NCBI GenBank assembly: GCA_050290865.1
Contig: JBNKIW010000060.1
Span: 1 to 12,670, forward strand
DNA: 12,670 bases
From: JARRLC01 sp050290865
Lineage (GTDB): Bacteria; Pseudomonadota; Alphaproteobacteria; Rhizobiales; Rhodomicrobiaceae
Direction of reading: 5' to 3'
Under the pieces are notes generated by a model. That model saw nothing but the letters and a program-made list of their open reading frames with translations, did no database searches and was not told the DNA's origin. Made by a program: the position numbers and the translations under genes. Below, piece after piece: positions 1 through 6,829 of the stretch (positions are counted from its first letter, which is position 1; the number at the start of each line of letters is the position of its first letter).

Positions 1-7
1 CGGACAG

Positions 8-517
8 TCAAATGCCGCTAGTGGCGGGTAAGGCAAGCTGCTGCTTATGGGGGTACAGCGGATAAGGTTCGGACACCGAGTGGAAGTCGGTTATTGGAGC
101 GCTGCTTCGGTGCCGGATGAGACCGAAACGAACGCCGGTCTTTGAGACGTGAACGGCGATGGTGGAGGTTGCGCGAACGGCGCCAGGCTTCGGCAGACGG
201 GCGAAGCGGTGCACCACGTCTCGGATGCTTGCTCCTCGCGAACGCGGAGGCCGGCCCCCGGTGTTTGCGGCGCGCTCGAAGGATGCGCGCTGTCCTGGGA
301 AACGCTGCTCAAATTCGTCCAGATCAATTCGGAGGCCGTCGATTTCGAACGCCCTGGTCCCTTCGTGGCGGCGGATGAGAACCGCAACGGGCCGTTTCGC
401 GCCGCAAATCGAAGGAGCGTGAAAGCCGTCGAAATGGTGGACCCAGCGTTTCACGACTGCGGCGATCGCAACCCCGCCGACGCAGATGACGTCGTCCAAC
501 TCGATCCTGATCCTCAT
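8..517 (-). CDS. hypothetical protein, third gene of GerW/DUF2953 operon
   Basis: A 169-aa protein that I do not recognise. The ATG start shares bases with the TGA stop of the DUF2953 gene (ATGA overlap). This favours translational coupling and this start over a GTG eight codons upstream. The N-terminus (MRIRIELDDVICVGG) is short and beta-like, followed by a stretch rich in Arg, Asp and Phe and a middle helix around residues 65-80 (IDLDEFEQRF). The last 60 residues look low in structure. There is no clear signal peptide or transmembrane segment, though residues 10-20 (VICVGGVAIAAVV) are mildly hydrophobic. Position suggests a role linked to the two upstream genes. Function is unknown; the C-terminal half could be poorly conserved. 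Confidence 0.55.
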   Translation of the reverse strand: MRIRIELDDVICVGGVAIAAVVKRWVHHFDGFHAPSICGAKRPVAVLIRRHEGTRAFEIDGLRIDLDEFEQRFPGQRASFERAANTGGRPPRSRGASIRDVVHRFARLPKPGAVRATSTIAVHVSKTGVRFGLIRHRSSAPITDFHSVSEPYPLYPHKQQLALPATSGI

Positions 518-1080
518 GAGCGTGGCCCAAACACGCGCCACCCGAAGCGAACGGCGGGCGGAAGAAACGCGACCGGGATGAAGCTCACCTCTGCGATGGC
601 TTCACCGGAAATGCGTGACCCGGAAAAGTCAGGTCTCACCGCGATCGACACCGCGGAAGATGGTAGCCTTGAGTGGATCAAGGGGCTCAGCAAACCATAG
701 AGCTGACCGGTGTCGGCGGGGTCGTCGAAACCGATATCGGCATCGATTGCCAGGCGTTCGATATGGATCGGTTTCAGAAGGTCCGCCAGGAGGTGTGGTT
801 CCGCAATCGCCCGGCGAACGCTCGTCATCCCTTGCCGAGACCGGCTCGTCTTTTTCTCCCGTCTTGGCGGTGGCGGTTTCTTTCTTGCCTTCTGGCGTAT
901 GCTGTCGTGAATCTGGATCGGCGGCGTCAGGCCCCCGAACAGGCGGGCGACAATCATCAGCCGCCCCGTCGGCGCCGAGCGCGCGATGCAGCCGATCTGT
1001 ACCGGCGTCACCAGCGCAGTGACCAGGAACGCCAGCGGAATGGCCAGCACCGCCAGAAGGATCCACAGTGCCGCTGACAT
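514..1080 (-). CDS. DUF2953 (YtfI-type) membrane-anchored protein
   Basis: A 188-aa protein of the DUF2953 family. Residues about 4-26 form one N-terminal transmembrane helix (ALWILLAVLAIPLAFLVTAL). A basic, proline-rich linker follows (residues about 60-85), then a soluble domain. That domain holds the family-typical stretch with GFDDPADTGQLYGLLSPL and, later, a V-RPDFSGSRISGEAIAEV segment. I chose the ATG at 1080 because it directly begins the membrane helix, lies 13 nt after the GerW stop and has an AGAGG-type ribosome site; a longer frame to 1140 would overlap the GerW gene and add a basic non-conserved lead. In Bacillus the homologue YtfI is encoded beside YtfJ (GerW), and the same pairing is seen here. 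The molecular role of the family is not established. Confidence 0.8.
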   Translation of the reverse strand: MSAALWILLAVLAIPLAFLVTALVTPVQIGCIARSAPTGRLMIVARLFGGLTPPIQIHDSIRQKARKKPPPPRREKKTSRSRQGMTSVRRAIAEPHLLADLLKPIHIERLAIDADIGFDDPADTGQLYGLLSPLIHSRLPSSAVSIAVRPDFSGSRISGEAIAEVSFIPVAFLPPAVRFGWRVFGPRS

Positions 1081-1093
1081 CTCGGCCGCGCCT

Positions 1094-1447
1094 CTACTCC
1101 CGCGCCTTGTCCTTGTCCGCCGACGACCGTTCCATGACATTGGCGACGGCTTCGCCGACCGCTTCCACGAAGCTTGTCACCTTGCCACTCACGGCCTCGA
1201 CACGCGCGCCTTCCTTGTCGATGACGATCGCGCCGACAGGCTTGATTCCGCCGCCCCCGCCCGTGCCGCCACCCTGGCCCTTCTTTTCATCCGTACCGCC
1301 GCCAGCGCCGAAGCCGAAACCGTAGCTCACCAATGGAATGATGGTGACGCCATCTTTCTCGATCGGCGCGCCCAGCACGTTCTTGGCGTCCAGCAGGCGG
1401 TCAAGCTCGCCGACGGTTGCTTTCAAGAGCCGTTCCACGTCTTCCAT
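1094..1447 (-). CDS. GerW/YtfJ family protein
   Basis: A 117-aa protein of the Spore_YtfJ (GerW) family. The N-terminal helix (MEDVERLLKATVGELDRLLDAKNVLG) is followed by GAPIEKDGVTIIPLVSYGFGFGAGGG, the family's strand and glycine turn. A glycine-rich loop comes next (about residues 54-66) and then the conserved IKPVGAIVIDKEGARVEAV segment. In Bacillus GerW acts in spore germination, but homologues are common in non-sporulating bacteria and archaea, where the role is unknown. The start is set by a strong GAGGAGG ribosome site five bases upstream. It is the first gene of the operon with DUF2953 and the 169-aa protein. No signal peptide is visible, so a cytoplasmic location is likely, possibly at the membrane through the DUF2953 partner. 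Confidence 0.85.
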   Translation of the reverse strand: MEDVERLLKATVGELDRLLDAKNVLGAPIEKDGVTIIPLVSYGFGFGAGGGTDEKKGQGGGTGGGGGIKPVGAIVIDKEGARVEAVSGKVTSFVEAVGEAVANVMERSSADKDKARE

Positions 1448-1452
1448 TTGCG

Positions 1453-1459
1453 CCTCCTC
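1453..1459 (-). promoter_or_regulatory. strong ribosome binding site of the GerW-type gene
   Basis: GAGGAGG on the minus strand with five bases to the ATG. It fixes the start of the GerW-type gene. Confidence 0.75.
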
Positions 1460-1482
1460 GGTTCGGTTGGACGATCGAGAGG

Positions 1483-1488
1483 ATAGTA
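1483..1488 (-). promoter_or_regulatory. possible -10 element for the GerW operon
   Basis: TACTAT on the minus strand, about 35 bases before the GerW start, resembles a sigma-70 -10 box. No good -35 box was found at 16-18 bases, so this is weak. The 156-nt gap between the M6 peptidase stop and the GerW start is long enough for a separate promoter. Confidence 0.2.
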
Positions 1489-1603
1489 TGACCCGGCTTA
1501 ACGACCGATTTGCGTTGGCGCGACCGGTGTTGATGAACTTCTCAACTTCGATTGCTTAAGGCAAGGGACAGGGACGCTGATGCCCGGCGAGGGGCGGCCG
1601 TGG

Positions 1604-3904
1604 TCAAGTCATCCCCGTATTCTGGAACCGGATCGACCACCGGTTGAGCTTGCCGACGTCCCGGAGTTCGTGGTCCGAGACTTCGAGACGCCACTCGCCG
1701 TCGGCACGCTCGCCATCCAGGGTAGCCAGCGCCGGTGTCGTCGCCGAAGTGAACGTCTGGATGATGTTGTCGGCCCCGCCACCCGAACGGTTGTGGAGAG
1801 CGACCCGTGTGCCTTGCGGCGAGATCAGCGTGACCACCAGATCACGGATGAAGCTGTGGGTGATGTCCACCGTGACGCTGATATTGGCCACCGTTCCCGC
1901 GTCCCTCGCGGTCAGAGTGCGTACGATGCCCGCCGCCTCGTTGTCCGGAATGCGGATGCCGGGCGCCTCGCCGATCTCCGCTGCCCCTGTCTTGGCGGGC
2001 CGGATCGAGACCGACCAGGAATTCAGCGTGCCGGTGTCGCGCGACGCGAGGTCGGCGACCTCAAGGCTCCAGCCGCCATCGATGTGTTCGCGCAGCAATC
2101 CTGCAAGTTGCGCATCATGGTCGGAATCGTAGCGCGCCTTTACGTCGTTGGCACTCGCGCCCTGCCTATTGTGCAGCACTGCCACTGCACCGGACGGGGC
2201 GCGCAGGCGGACCACGAGGTCGCCGCGGTAGCTATGGGAGATATCGACCTCCGCCGCGATGAAGTCGACAAGACCATCCTCGTCCAATGAAATCTCATCC
2301 GAGATCCCCGCAGCATCGTCATCGGGGATCTGCATTGCCGGTCTGGAGTTCGCCTCGACGAGCGCCACGTCCTCACGACCGCCAGCGATGCGATACGCTA
2401 TACCACCGCCTTCCGTTGCGCCGATGTCGCGGATCTCCAGGCCCGAAGGCGTACCGTCCCACCAGTGACTGTCGGGGTTTGTCGCTTCTCCGAAGGATGA
2501 GGAGGTTGCGGCGCTGAAAAGGTCTCCGGCGTCGCCCTGGTTGGCGCCCTTCTCCAGGTCGTCGCGTCCGTCGGCCTGTTCGAGCTGGCATTCGTAGTGC
2601 AATGCGGCCGTCGCTTGCTGGTTTTCGTTGGAGCCGTCATGGTCCACATGCCAGATCGCGAGGCCGGACGACGGCAGCTCCGCGTCCCGGCCCGATGCCC
2701 GGCGATGCTCGATGATGAAGTACTCGTCGGCGGTGTTGGAATGGATCAGGAATTCGTTCCTGTCCGCGGCCAGGGTGCCGGTCAGCCCCGGCGTGACGGT
2801 TGTCACCTTGTCGGCCCAACCGGCGAGACGGCTGAGATAGGCACCAACGCGAACCGGGTTCTTCTCGTCCCGTCCTCCTGAGCACGTGAGGCAGAAATTA
2901 CCGATGCCGCTCGACCTGAAGTTGTCCGCGCCGTAGTCGTATAGGTCGGGGAAGTCGCAAATCATGTGGCCGTTCTCGTGACAGAACGTGCCCAGTTCCA
3001 GTTCGTTGCCCATATTGGTGAACTGGTAGTCAAAGAAATTCTTGCCTGGCTCTACCTCGAAGGGTGACGCCAGACACCATGAATGCGGCCAGAGGCCCTT
3101 CGACCAATTGTTCACACGGCCGCCCGCGTAGTAGATGTTGAGCGCGCGAATGAAACCGGCCGAATCCGTGGTCAGGGTGCCGAAATCGAATCCGTTCGAC
3201 TTGAAGTGATTCACAGCCTCCAGGATGAGTTCCCGGGCGCGCAGTCCGAATGGGAGGCTTTCGTCCGTGTAATAGGAGCGCGGATGACTGGCCGTGTAGT
3301 ACGGCGTCACCACATTGGTGTACCGCAGCCTGCCGTTCGAGACGTCCAGAAAATAATCGTGAACGGATCCGTTGTTGCTGAAGCCGGCATAGTCGGCTTG
3401 GTTGCAGAAGGCTTCAACCTCTGATTTGGCTATCGTGGCGGGGACATCAGAGAACTCGATCAATACGCAGAGCCCGACACAGTCGCCCACCGTCTGCCGT
3501 GACGGCGGCGCCAGCACGAGGCCTTCGCGCGCAGCGGCGCGAGCCTGCAGCCGCTGACGCCGCATTTCTTCGATACGCTGTTGCCAGCGGGGCTTCTCGC
3601 CGCCAACGGAGGGGGCGAAGGCCGCGGTGACCGGCGTCGATCGGGGGCGGACACGTAGGTGCGCCGCCACCCCCAATGCCGCCGGATCGCTGCGGCCGGC
3701 AACCGTGCCCGTCGGTTCGAAGTCTGTCTCCGTCGCATTCAGCTTGGCGTACTGGTAGTAGCCCGTCTCCGGATCCTGGACCACCACATAGCCAGCCGCG
3801 TCCTCGAAAACGGCGAAACGCGGATTGCCCGTCCCGAACAGGGTTATCTCGGCGCCATCAGGCTGCGTGAACACAAACTCCTTGTGGACGAAGGGACGCG
3901 GCAT
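1604..3904 (-). CDS. M6 family metallopeptidase with two P-domains
   Basis: A 766-aa zinc metallopeptidase of the immune inhibitor A type (M6). Residues about 1-60 match the N-terminal propeptide-like segment of the family (FTQPDGAEITLFGTGN ... GYVVVQDPETGYYQYA). The catalytic domain starts near residue 140 with CVGLCVLIEFSDVP. The zinc site is HENGH at residues 309-313, followed by the family's FPDLYDYG. Two proprotein-convertase P-domains follow, at about 520-636 and 645-762, each with an IPD(D/N) start, a DI(S/T)HS...DLVV core and an SW/RWS(V/I) end. These are beta-sandwich domains often found in secreted proteases. The ATG at 3904 was chosen for its AGAGGAG ribosome site; a longer frame to 3955 adds 17 residues with no support. 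Odd: no hydrophobic signal peptide is visible from either start. It probably follows the C1 peptidase/hydrolase gene in one operon (96-nt gap). Confidence 0.9.
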   Translation of the reverse strand: MPRPFVHKEFVFTQPDGAEITLFGTGNPRFAVFEDAAGYVVVQDPETGYYQYAKLNATETDFEPTGTVAGRSDPAALGVAAHLRVRPRSTPVTAAFAPSVGGEKPRWQQRIEEMRRQRLQARAAAREGLVLAPPSRQTVGDCVGLCVLIEFSDVPATIAKSEVEAFCNQADYAGFSNNGSVHDYFLDVSNGRLRYTNVVTPYYTASHPRSYYTDESLPFGLRARELILEAVNHFKSNGFDFGTLTTDSAGFIRALNIYYAGGRVNNWSKGLWPHSWCLASPFEVEPGKNFFDYQFTNMGNELELGTFCHENGHMICDFPDLYDYGADNFRSSGIGNFCLTCSGGRDEKNPVRVGAYLSRLAGWADKVTTVTPGLTGTLAADRNEFLIHSNTADEYFIIEHRRASGRDAELPSSGLAIWHVDHDGSNENQQATAALHYECQLEQADGRDDLEKGANQGDAGDLFSAATSSSFGEATNPDSHWWDGTPSGLEIRDIGATEGGGIAYRIAGGREDVALVEANSRPAMQIPDDDAAGISDEISLDEDGLVDFIAAEVDISHSYRGDLVVRLRAPSGAVAVLHNRQGASANDVKARYDSDHDAQLAGLLREHIDGGWSLEVADLASRDTGTLNSWSVSIRPAKTGAAEIGEAPGIRIPDNEAAGIVRTLTARDAGTVANISVTVDITHSFIRDLVVTLISPQGTRVALHNRSGGGADNIIQTFTSATTPALATLDGERADGEWRLEVSDHELRDVGKLNRWSIRFQNTGMT

Positions 3905-3911
3905 GGCGTAT

Positions 3912-3918
3912 CTCCTCT
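3912..3918 (-). promoter_or_regulatory. ribosome binding site fixing the M6 peptidase start
   Basis: AGAGGAG on the minus strand, seven bases before the ATG at 3904. It supports that start over the one at 3955. Confidence 0.7.
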
Positions 3919-4000
3919 GTGAGCTGCCCGTCCAGCCACCTCTAGCGCGCGTCACTGCGGCCAGGTCCGGGCAAATGTTCAGAATAACAGTCAGGGCGGA

Positions 4001-5911
4001 TCAATAACCGCGCAGTTCGTGTTCCTGGAAACGGGTGTTGAGGTTTGGCTTTCTGCCGAGCACGGTTGCCAGCACGTCGTTCGTCGTCTTGCGGTCGTTG
4101 TCAAAACCGCCGTGGCTATGGCTGTCGGTCCGTGTGGCGTCGCGGCCGGCGTACCAGATCTGGTGCGACTTCGGCCGTTCGAGCATTTCCGAATGTATTT
4201 CCATGCCAAGCAACGGCTGACCGTGTTTCGGTGGCGGAGCGTCGTCCTCCGTGTCCTCGAATGCCCGGGCGACGAGGTAAAGGAGCGACTTCCGGTATGG
4301 CCCTACGGTGTCGCGCTGTTCGCGACTGTCGACAAGGTTGTATTGGACGAGGCTCGCGAGCGCGCCGTCTTTGTCAAGCGCGGGTCGGTAGGTGCTCTCG
4401 TAGAAGTCGATCGTGCAGGCGGGGGCCATCAAACTGCAGGTTTCCACCACGCGGCCGCGATAACCGAGACCGGGCAACGCGTTGAGCAATTCGCCCAGCA
4501 GGATCGACCCGGCACTGTGACCGGCGAAATGCACCTTCAACGGCCGTTTCGCCGAGGTGTTGGCGTCGAGCAGCGCCTTGATTGCGTCGGCGCTTTCGTT
4601 GCTCAGCGCCACCGCCCGCGCCGCGTCCAGCTTCATCTGGCGCCAGACCATTCTGCCAATGCCGCGCAACATCCGCTCGAAGGCCCGATCGAGCACGTCG
4701 AGGCTGAAGCCGACACGTGCCTTGCTGCGCTCGAATACGCTCTTGAAAGTGTCCGCCAATTCCTCGGTGAACCCGGTTTCCCACATCAGGTGGACCGGGT
4801 AGATCCCATTGCGCTTGAAGACTTCCCGCATGGCGGCGATACGGCGGGCCGAGGCATCGGCGCCGTTCAATCCCCCATGCGCGTACACGAGCAAATGATC
4901 ATATTTCCGCTCCCTGGCGCTGGCGTGGTCCCTGATCAGCCGGGCGGTTTCCAGGATCGCGCCCATGCCGGTTGCGTAGCGCCCGGTCTTGACCAGCCGG
5001 CCGTCGTCAATGTGGATAAGATGGCCGGCCACATCCTGACGCCTGGGCGTGGGGCGAAGAAAGGACTCCTTCTGGCCGCTCGTGCTGTACTCGGCAGGAA
5101 CGTGGGTCAGGTCGAAGGCTTTGGGTGTCGGCACGGCGGGGCGCAGCACCCAGGCGTCGATGACGCTTTCCGCCCAGTCCCCGTAGCTCCAGTGCGCGAT
5201 CCCGGCACGGCCGTTGAAACCGCCCCAGTCCGGGCCCCAGGAGTTCTGGATCAGGAAGCCCACGGCATCATAACCGACGATTGCAAAAGCATGGCCACCC
5301 TCGTGGAAGGAGGTCTGTTCGATGACGCCTTCCCGGGGATTGCTCCAGCCGCGGTGCACACGTGCAGAAGCGACGATTACGCCTGCCTCATTGAGCGCGG
5401 AGTGGTAGTCGATCATGTGAGGCCGGAGCCGGAAATAGGCGCCGAGACCCACGTTACGCGCGGCTTTCGCCTGCTCCACCGTCAGGGACCATTTGCGGTC
5501 GTTCGGATCGTAGGGCGCCAGCTCTTCGCTGCAGACGCCGTTGTGAAAGAACCCCTTGATGGCGCCGCGAATGCTCGACCCTTCATAGGCCTCGCCAGCC
5601 CATTCGTCGTGGATGCGCGCCATCTCGTAGAGCATACGCGGGCTAACCCACTCCGGTGCGCCGCCCCGGCGACGCCTGTTCTGAAGGTTGATCGCCGCGG
5701 CCAGCGCGAACCCTGTACAGGCCCCTTCGCTCATCTGATTGAGGATGTGAATATCTTCGGGCGGCGGCGGATCGAGCGCCACCCTGAGTTCCCGCAGGGT
5801 TGGTTCGAACATGCGGTCGCGCAGATCCGTTATGTCCGGGGCCGCGTTCAAAACGCGTTCCACGCCGCCGGTCTCGAGAATACGTGAACCCGTCATCAGT
5901 CGGCCGTTCAT
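4001..5911 (-). CDS. papain-like cysteine peptidase fused to alpha/beta serine hydrolase
   Basis: A 636-aa two-domain enzyme. The N-terminal half (about 25-257) is a C1 (papain-like) peptidase. It has an oxyanion Gln and nucleophile in NQMSEGACTGFA (Q59, C65), a catalytic His in HEGGHAFAIVGYD (H207), and a catalytic Asn in IQNSWGPDWGG (N223). The C-terminal half (about 335-620) looks like an alpha/beta hydrolase. It has an HGG oxyanion-type motif (YAHGGLNG, 345-347), a nucleophile elbow GHSAGS (S466) and a late SHGGF that could carry the catalytic His (about 600). There is no propeptide of usual cathepsin length and no signal peptide. An ATG five codons downstream (5896) is an alternative start; neither has a clear Shine-Dalgarno site. 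It is probably co-transcribed with the M6 peptidase. Substrates are unknown; the domain assignment is firm for C1 and good for the hydrolase. Confidence 0.85.
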   Translation of the reverse strand: MNGRLMTGSRILETGGVERVLNAAPDITDLRDRMFEPTLRELRVALDPPPPEDIHILNQMSEGACTGFALAAAINLQNRRRRGGAPEWVSPRMLYEMARIHDEWAGEAYEGSSIRGAIKGFFHNGVCSEELAPYDPNDRKWSLTVEQAKAARNVGLGAYFRLRPHMIDYHSALNEAGVIVASARVHRGWSNPREGVIEQTSFHEGGHAFAIVGYDAVGFLIQNSWGPDWGGFNGRAGIAHWSYGDWAESVIDAWVLRPAVPTPKAFDLTHVPAEYSTSGQKESFLRPTPRRQDVAGHLIHIDDGRLVKTGRYATGMGAILETARLIRDHASARERKYDHLLVYAHGGLNGADASARRIAAMREVFKRNGIYPVHLMWETGFTEELADTFKSVFERSKARVGFSLDVLDRAFERMLRGIGRMVWRQMKLDAARAVALSNESADAIKALLDANTSAKRPLKVHFAGHSAGSILLGELLNALPGLGYRGRVVETCSLMAPACTIDFYESTYRPALDKDGALASLVQYNLVDSREQRDTVGPYRKSLLYLVARAFEDTEDDAPPPKHGQPLLGMEIHSEMLERPKSHQIWYAGRDATRTDSHSHGGFDNDRKTTNDVLATVLGRKPNLNTRFQEHELRGY

Positions 5912-6289
5912 TGTAATCTATTTGTTCAGTTCCGATGCGACCACGTCCGCGATGATGAACAATGCGAGCAAATCCCCGCGTCGATCGTGAAACCTGCGTT
6001 CGATCCGCGAGTTTCGACCCAAAAGTCTTCATAAGTTGTAAAGAGAAACTATGCGCGCGCCAATTGAAACGGCTAAATATCCCCCACGACTTGCTCCACG
6101 TGGTGACGTTCAGGCTCTGACTGTGATGGACGAGAACGGCCGTCTCTCAGGCCCCGGATGTGGATAAGTTCCCGTTTCGCAAATGGCCATAAGAACGTCA
6201 AAAACCGTCAGCACAGAAATGTTCGACTTTCAGAGTAAGACTCTGTATCTGCGGGCAAAGACACGGAACAGGGAAGGGACACGGTTGAG
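5912..6289. other. 378-nt divergent intergenic region
   Basis: This gap separates the minus-strand peptidase operon from the plus-strand 136-aa gene and should hold promoters for both. It is more A/T-rich than the flanking genes. Visible elements are a CCACGTGG palindrome at 6096-6103, one perfect DnaA-box-like 9-mer (TTATCCACA on the minus strand, 6159-6167), and a CAGAGT-AAG-ACTCTG palindrome at 6231-6245. No gene is supported here. Confidence 0.6.
6231..6245. promoter_or_regulatory. palindrome, possible operator
   Basis: CAGAGT-AAG-ACTCTG: perfect six-base arms around a three-base centre, 45 bases before the ATG of the 136-aa gene. A TTCGAC / GTATCT pair 17 bases apart overlaps it (6222-6250) and could be a weak promoter. 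This would fit a repressor site, but no regulator gene is adjacent. Confidence 0.35.
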
Positions 6290-6700
6290 ATGACGTGGGA
6301 GAATTCAGCTGCCATATCCGGGATCGAAACGAGCTTCGCCGCGGAGGCTTCGCAGCCAACATCCGTGGAAGCGCCATCGAGCGGGACTGGCTGCGTGCGC
6401 GGTCGCAGAACGCGCATGTCGATGAGTGCTCCCGTCACCGCTGCGGAAAGGGAGCAGGCTTCGCAAACGGATGCCCGCGGGGCATTGAAAGCTTTGCTCG
6501 ACCGCACGCCCACCGCTGTCGAGAGACAGGAGACCGGGGCCGCGCCATCACTGGTGACGATACTCGGTGCGCCCGCTGACGCGACGGAGACGACGCAGGA
6601 GGACGATCCCGCCATGCCTGCTGGCCCGGAAGCGATCCCGGCCGGTGTGAGTCTGGCCTCCCTCGTGGCCAAGGCCGCGGCGTCTGAGAGCGAAACATAA
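6290..6700 (+). CDS. small Ala-rich acidic hypothetical protein
   Basis: A 136-aa protein that I do not recognise. It is rich in Ala, Ser, Thr, Glu and Pro, with a basic patch near residues 36-43 (CVRGRRTR) and an acidic, proline-containing tail. Two short helical stretches are visible: ARGALKALLDRTPTAVER (62-79) and VSLASLVAKAAAS (120-132). There is no signal peptide or membrane segment, and it looks largely disordered. The ATG has an AGGGAAGGGA purine run 10-20 bases upstream; a second ATG at 6416 (MSMSAPVT) is possible but lacks a ribosome site. It faces away from the two-peptidase operon across a shared control region. A role as partner or substrate is only a guess. An antisense frame (6208-6768) covers the same DNA and cannot be fully excluded. 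Confidence 0.5.
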   Translation: MTWENSAAISGIETSFAAEASQPTSVEAPSSGTGCVRGRRTRMSMSAPVTAAEREQASQTDARGALKALLDRTPTAVERQETGAAPSLVTILGAPADATETTQEDDPAMPAGPEAIPAGVSLASLVAKAAASESET

Positions 6701-6718
6701 GGAAGCGAGGGTGTAGCA

Positions 6719-6829
6719 ATGACACAGCTCCCGGCGCGAGCGCGGGGACCGCGCCGGGGGCGACACATTACCCCCCTGAAGGAACCTCGTCGGCGCGGAA
6801 CAGGTCTTACTCACCGTTCAGCACCGTGA
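6719..6829 (+). CDS. possible 36-aa Arg-rich small protein
   Basis: Starts 18 bases after the 136-aa gene with ATG ACA CAG. A good GAGGG ribosome site lies seven bases before it. The product is very basic (about ten Arg) with no recognisable domain. Its last 23 bases lie antisense to the end of the 288-aa gene, and a GC-rich hairpin lies inside it. It may be a real short gene in an operon with the 136-aa protein, or chance. Confidence 0.25.
   Translation: MTQLPARARGPRRGRHITPLKEPRRRGTGLTHRSAP
6730..6758 (+). terminator. GC-rich hairpin, possible terminator without T-tract
   Basis: A perfect nine-base stem, CCCGGCGCG (6730-6738) with CGCGCCGGG (6750-6758), around an 11-base loop. It sits just after the 136-aa gene and before the end of the convergent 288-aa gene. 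No run of T follows. A competing GGGGG (6756-6760) / CCCCC (6771-6775) pairing overlaps it. Confidence 0.3.

Noticed and set aside
149..700. 183-codon plus-strand frame
   Set aside because: It lies antisense to the DUF2953 gene and the coupled third gene, with no ribosome site or domain.
4019..5887. Open frame of 622 codons on the plus strand opposite the C1 peptidase/hydrolase gene
   Set aside because: The minus strand carries clear catalytic motifs (NSWG, GHSAGS); the antisense product has no family likeness. Long antisense frames are usual in high-GC DNA.
5643..6032. Minus-strand frame starting MKTFGSKL upstream of the C1 peptidase
   Set aside because: Most of it overlaps the peptidase gene in another frame and its product is Arg-rich low-complexity sequence typical of a shadow.
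6159..6167. Perfect DnaA-box 9-mer as sign of a replication origin
   Set aside because: Only one copy, with no cluster, no AT-rich unwinding region and no dnaA or repA gene nearby; a chance match is plausible.
6208..6768. 186-codon minus-strand frame opposite the 136-aa gene
   Set aside because: No ribosome site or domain; the plus-strand product looks more like a natural soluble protein. Not fully excluded.
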